Of a stretch of DNA of 64,000 nt, positions 62,001 to 64,000 are shown piece after piece. The first letter of the stretch is position 1, and each line of letters starts with the position of its first letter. This DNA is from Hydrogenimonas sp. (GTDB lineage: Bacteria; Campylobacterota; Campylobacteria; Campylobacterales; Hydrogenimonadaceae): the NCBI GenBank assembly GCA_003945285.1, contig AP019005.1:1936001-2000000 (forward strand), in the 5' to 3' direction. The notes beneath the pieces were generated by a model. The model did not search any database. It saw only the letters and a program-made list of their open reading frames with translations, and was not told the origin of the DNA. The position numbers and the translations under genes were made by a program.

Positions 62001-63020
62001 TCATCCCATCGGGTACATAACCGCATCATTCACTCTGTCGCAGGCTCTCAGAAGCTCTTCATCCAGGGTTACATCGAGTGCGGCGAGCGTCTCGTCCAGC
62101 TGCTTCACATCGGTTGCTCCTATGATGGAAGAGGCGACGAAGTCATGGTGTATGCTCCAGGCTACGGCGAGAGTCGTCAGGCTCATACCCGCCGCCCAGG
62201 CAAGCTCCAGATAGAGAGCCGTAGCCTTGAGAGTCTTCTCGTTTAGGTACCTCTCCGCCTGCGCCCTGACCCTTGGGTTTTTATCTTCCATATACCTGGT
62301 AAATCTGGCTTTCGGGGGAAAGAACTCTCCGTTATACTTCCCGGTCAGCACCCCGCCGGCCAACGGAGCGTAGGGCAGCAGCGAAATCTTCTCCTTTCGG
62401 CATACCGTCGCCAGTTCGTCCATGAAGCGGCGATTGAGCAGAGAGAAGTTGTTCTGTATAGACTCGAAACGTGCCAGCCCACGATAGCGGCTCGTCTCAT
62501 TCGCCTTCGTAAGGCCGTAGGCGGTATCGTTTGATGTTCCTATATAGCGCACTTTTCCGCTTTGGACCATTCTGTCGAAAGCCTCCAGGCTCTCTTCTAT
62601 CGGCACGACCGTATCGGGCCAGTGCATCTGGTAGAGGTCGATATAGTCGGTTCCGAGCCTTCTTAGGCTCCCTTCTACCGCTCTTTCTATATGGAAGCGG
62701 TCTATAGCGGTCATTCCGTGCCGGATCGGAGGTACGAACCATCCGCTTGCGGCCCCCGCCACTTTACCGGCCAGAATGATGGAATCACGCGGTTTTCCAG
62801 CCAGCCACTCTCCTATGATCTCCTCCGTCGTACCGGCCCACGAACTTCTCGGGGGCACAGGGTAGAGCTCTGCCGTATCGAAGAAGTTGATCCCGCGATC
62901 GTACGCTCTGTCCATTATCGCGAACGACTCTCTCTTGTCGCAAAACGACCCGAAAGTCATGGTCCCCATACAGATTGGTGTCACCCTCAGGCCGCTTCGG
63001 CCGATATATCGATACTCCAT
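62001..63020 (-). CDS. Aldo/keto reductase
   Basis: A 339-residue NADPH-dependent oxidoreductase of the (beta/alpha)8 type. The tetrad residues are D in GINFFDTAELY, Y of AELY, K in SIILAGKVAG and H in LYQMHWPD. Length and the insert after AELYP match the Tas-like subgroup. The ATG at MEYRYIG is chosen because AGGCGG lies just upstream; the longer frame starts with a basic stretch that looks non-coding. The substrate is unknown. Confidence 0.88.
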   Translation of the reverse strand: MEYRYIGRSGLRVTPICMGTMTFGSFCDKRESFAIMDRAYDRGINFFDTAELYPVPPRSSWAGTTEEIIGEWLAGKPRDSIILAGKVAGAASGWFVPPIRHGMTAIDRFHIERAVEGSLRRLGTDYIDLYQMHWPDTVVPIEESLEAFDRMVQSGKVRYIGTSNDTAYGLTKANETSRYRGLARFESIQNNFSLLNRRFMDELATVCRKEKISLLPYAPLAGGVLTGKYNGEFFPPKARFTRYMEDKNPRVRAQAERYLNEKTLKATALYLELAWAAGMSLTTLAVAWSIHHDFVASSIIGATDVKQLDETLAALDVTLDEELLRACDRVNDAVMYPMG

Positions 63021-63397
63021 TTTTTTCCGCCTTTTATCTTTTTTGCCTACCTCTCCGATCTTACGAAAGCCCCGGGCTTTACGTGAAGTAACCATCCATA
63101 CCGCCTAAAGCTACGAAAACCGCACTTCAAACCGTTTCGTTTACCCGTATTTACAATATATTAATTTGCCGTTGATAAGATTTATCTAAAATTATATCAA
63201 TAGACTTATTAACTGACCTTACGTAAAATTTGTCAGCCCCGGGATTCGAGCGGGAAAATATCGTTTAAAAAACCGCGCTTGCCCGTAAGGCACCGATTTT
63301 TAGGGCACCTCGAGAGGTGCCCTATGCGTCCCGCAGGGCAAATCCCGCTCGGCGTACCGATTTTGCGTAACATCAGTTATTAAACCGGGGGGCTTCA
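63021..63397. other. Intergenic region around family-1 copy 3
   Basis: This 377-base stretch contains the AT-rich upstream region of the aldo/keto reductase gene and then the family-1 element at 63213-63376. Nothing else was recognised in it. Confidence 0.5.
63213..63376. mobile_element. Family-1 palindromic MITE-like element, copy 3 with altered centre
   Basis: 164 bp with left end CTGACCTTACGTAAAAT and right end ATTTTGCGTAACATCAG (two substitutions in the outer end). Flanks are TTATTAA at 63206-63212 and TTATTAA at 63377-63383, a perfect 7-bp duplication. The inner right arm of copies 1 and 2 is replaced here by a different stem, AGGGCACCTC-GA-GAGGTGCCCT. Confidence 0.88.
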
Positions 63398-63499
63398 ATG
63401 GAGTGGATACTCTTCTCTGTGCAGGGAGCGGTTGCAACCGTTCTCTCCTACTTCCTTATCTTTGTAGTTGTTCGTTCGGTTATCAAACCGGGAAGCTGA
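63398..63499 (+). CDS. 33-residue single-helix membrane protein
   Basis: The frame reads MEWILFSVQGAVATVLSYF, then LIFVVVRSVIKPGS, with one membrane helix over about residues 5-28 and a basic tail. A purine-rich CCGGGGGG lies 5 bases before the ATG, and a stable hairpin begins at the stop codon. It is too short to be certain, but composition, start context and terminator agree. The function is unknown. Confidence 0.5.
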   Translation: MEWILFSVQGAVATVLSYFLIFVVVRSVIKPGS

Positions 63500-63525
63500 G
63501 ACCCCGCAACGGGGTATCGCTCAGC
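63495..63525. terminator. Hairpin shared by the small membrane protein and the EAL gene
   Basis: GCTGAG-ACCCC-GCAAC-GGGGT-ATCG-CTCAGC forms an inner 5-bp and outer 6-bp stem with a 4-base bulge. It overlaps the plus-strand stop codon and lies just past the minus-strand stop at 63533. A TTTTT follows on the plus side after 11 bases. It could end transcripts from both directions. Confidence 0.5.
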
Positions 63526-63532
63526 CTTATTG

Positions 63533-64000
63533 TCACTTTTTACATTCGGCCAGCCACTCTACGAACGACTCTATGCTCATAGGTTTGCTGAAGTAGTACC
63601 CCTGCGCCAGATCACATCCGAACTTCTTCAAAAATGCGAGCTGTGTCTCGTTCTCGACTCCCTCGGCCACCGTTTTCATACCGAAGTGCGACGCTATGTC
63701 GATAATAGTTCTGGTAAGAACCTCATCATTCGGGCTTATACCTATATCCTGCACGAAACCTCTATCTATCTTCAGTGTCTTTATAGATAGGTTTTTGAGA
63801 TATGAGAGCGAAGAGTATCCTGTTCCGAAATCGTCTATGCTGAACCTGAAACCCATCTCCTTTAGCTCCTGCAGCTTCTCGTTCGTCTCGGCGTAGCTTC
63901 CTACAAATACCGACTCTGTCATCTCCAGCTCTATCCTGGAGGGGTCAATCTCTCCTCTATCGGCCATTCCCCTGATGACATCGATAAAGTCGCTGCGCAC
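63533..64000 (-). CDS. EAL-domain c-di-GMP phosphodiesterase, C-terminal part
   Basis: The last 155 residues of a larger protein cut by the window end. It contains the second half of an EAL barrel: RIELEMTESVF (metal Glu), FSIDDFGTGYSSLSYLKNL (loop 6), LKIDRGFVQDI, KTVAEGVENETQL and GCDLAQGYYFSKPM. All catalytic residues expected in this half are present, so activity is plausible. Sensor or GGDEF domains would lie further upstream, outside the window. Confidence 0.93.
   Translation of the reverse strand: MRSDFIDVIRGMADRGEIDPSRIELEMTESVFVGSYAETNEKLQELKEMGFRFSIDDFGTGYSSLSYLKNLSIKTLKIDRGFVQDIGISPNDEVLTRTIIDIASHFGMKTVAEGVENETQLAFLKKFGCDLAQGYYFSKPMSIESFVEWLAECKK

Overview
The window looks like chromosome of a free-living, chemolithotrophic Campylobacterota (Epsilonproteobacteria). 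The support is gene order and gene type. Complex I has no conventional NuoE or NuoF and is followed directly by pflA. flgB-flgC-fliE is followed by ftsI. alaS, maf and a class A penicillin-binding protein lie in one cluster. There is also a dimeric dUTPase and a menaquinone-type prenyltransferase. Base composition is near 50 % G+C by eye, which fits Hydrogenimonas- or Sulfurovum-like lineages better than Campylobacter or Helicobacter; this is an inference, as no search was possible.

Layout. (1) 1-6658, minus: a type I-E CRISPR-Cas effector operon, cas3-cas8e-cse2-cas7e-cas5e-cas6e, with cas6e cut by the window start. No array, cas1 or cas2 is in view. (2) 6903-14272, minus: alaS, a CopD-like membrane protein, maf, bioF, an orphan OppD-like ATPase and PBP1A. 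(3) 14523-19395: a ferredoxin-thioredoxin-reductase/rhodanese fusion (plus), three small envelope or stress-type proteins, murG, dut and ftsW (minus). (4) 19498-23662, plus: a Bax-like lipoprotein, then flgB-flgC-fliE-ftsI behind a sigma-54-type promoter. (5) panC and prfB diverge from a palindromic double promoter; a porin gene follows with an FNR/CRP-type site. (6) 27733-31838: a small cysteine-containing protein, tRNA-Arg, the ung/coiled-coil/unknown/prenyltransferase operon, and miaA. (7) 31821-51548, minus: pflA and a 15-gene nuo operon with two NuoG proteins, a cysteine-free NuoE substitute and a NuoF substitute fused to a GltD-like flavoprotein. (8) 52296-59862: radC, an AAA ATPase, and a fadD-fadL / VolA-like lipase locus for lipid scavenging. 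(9) 59863-64000: nfo, a lipoprotein, tRNA-Glu, a Mut7-C protein, an aldo/keto reductase, a 33-residue membrane protein and the end of an EAL phosphodiesterase.

The most notable unexplained structure is a pair of short, non-coding, palindromic mobile elements. Family 1 (about 165 bp, three copies) has 17-19 bp terminal inverted repeats, and each copy is flanked by a perfect 7-bp direct repeat. Family 2 (about 163 bp when complete, four copies including deletion derivatives) has ends of the form CCC-N-AATCTCGAAATAGA and a 5-bp direct repeat at its best copy. One family-1 copy sits inside a family-2 copy, so the pre-insertion sequence can be read from the other family-2 copies. Two family-2 copies supply the stop codon of the upstream gene. 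The unusual complex I and the lipase/FadL/FadD module are the main physiological points of interest.
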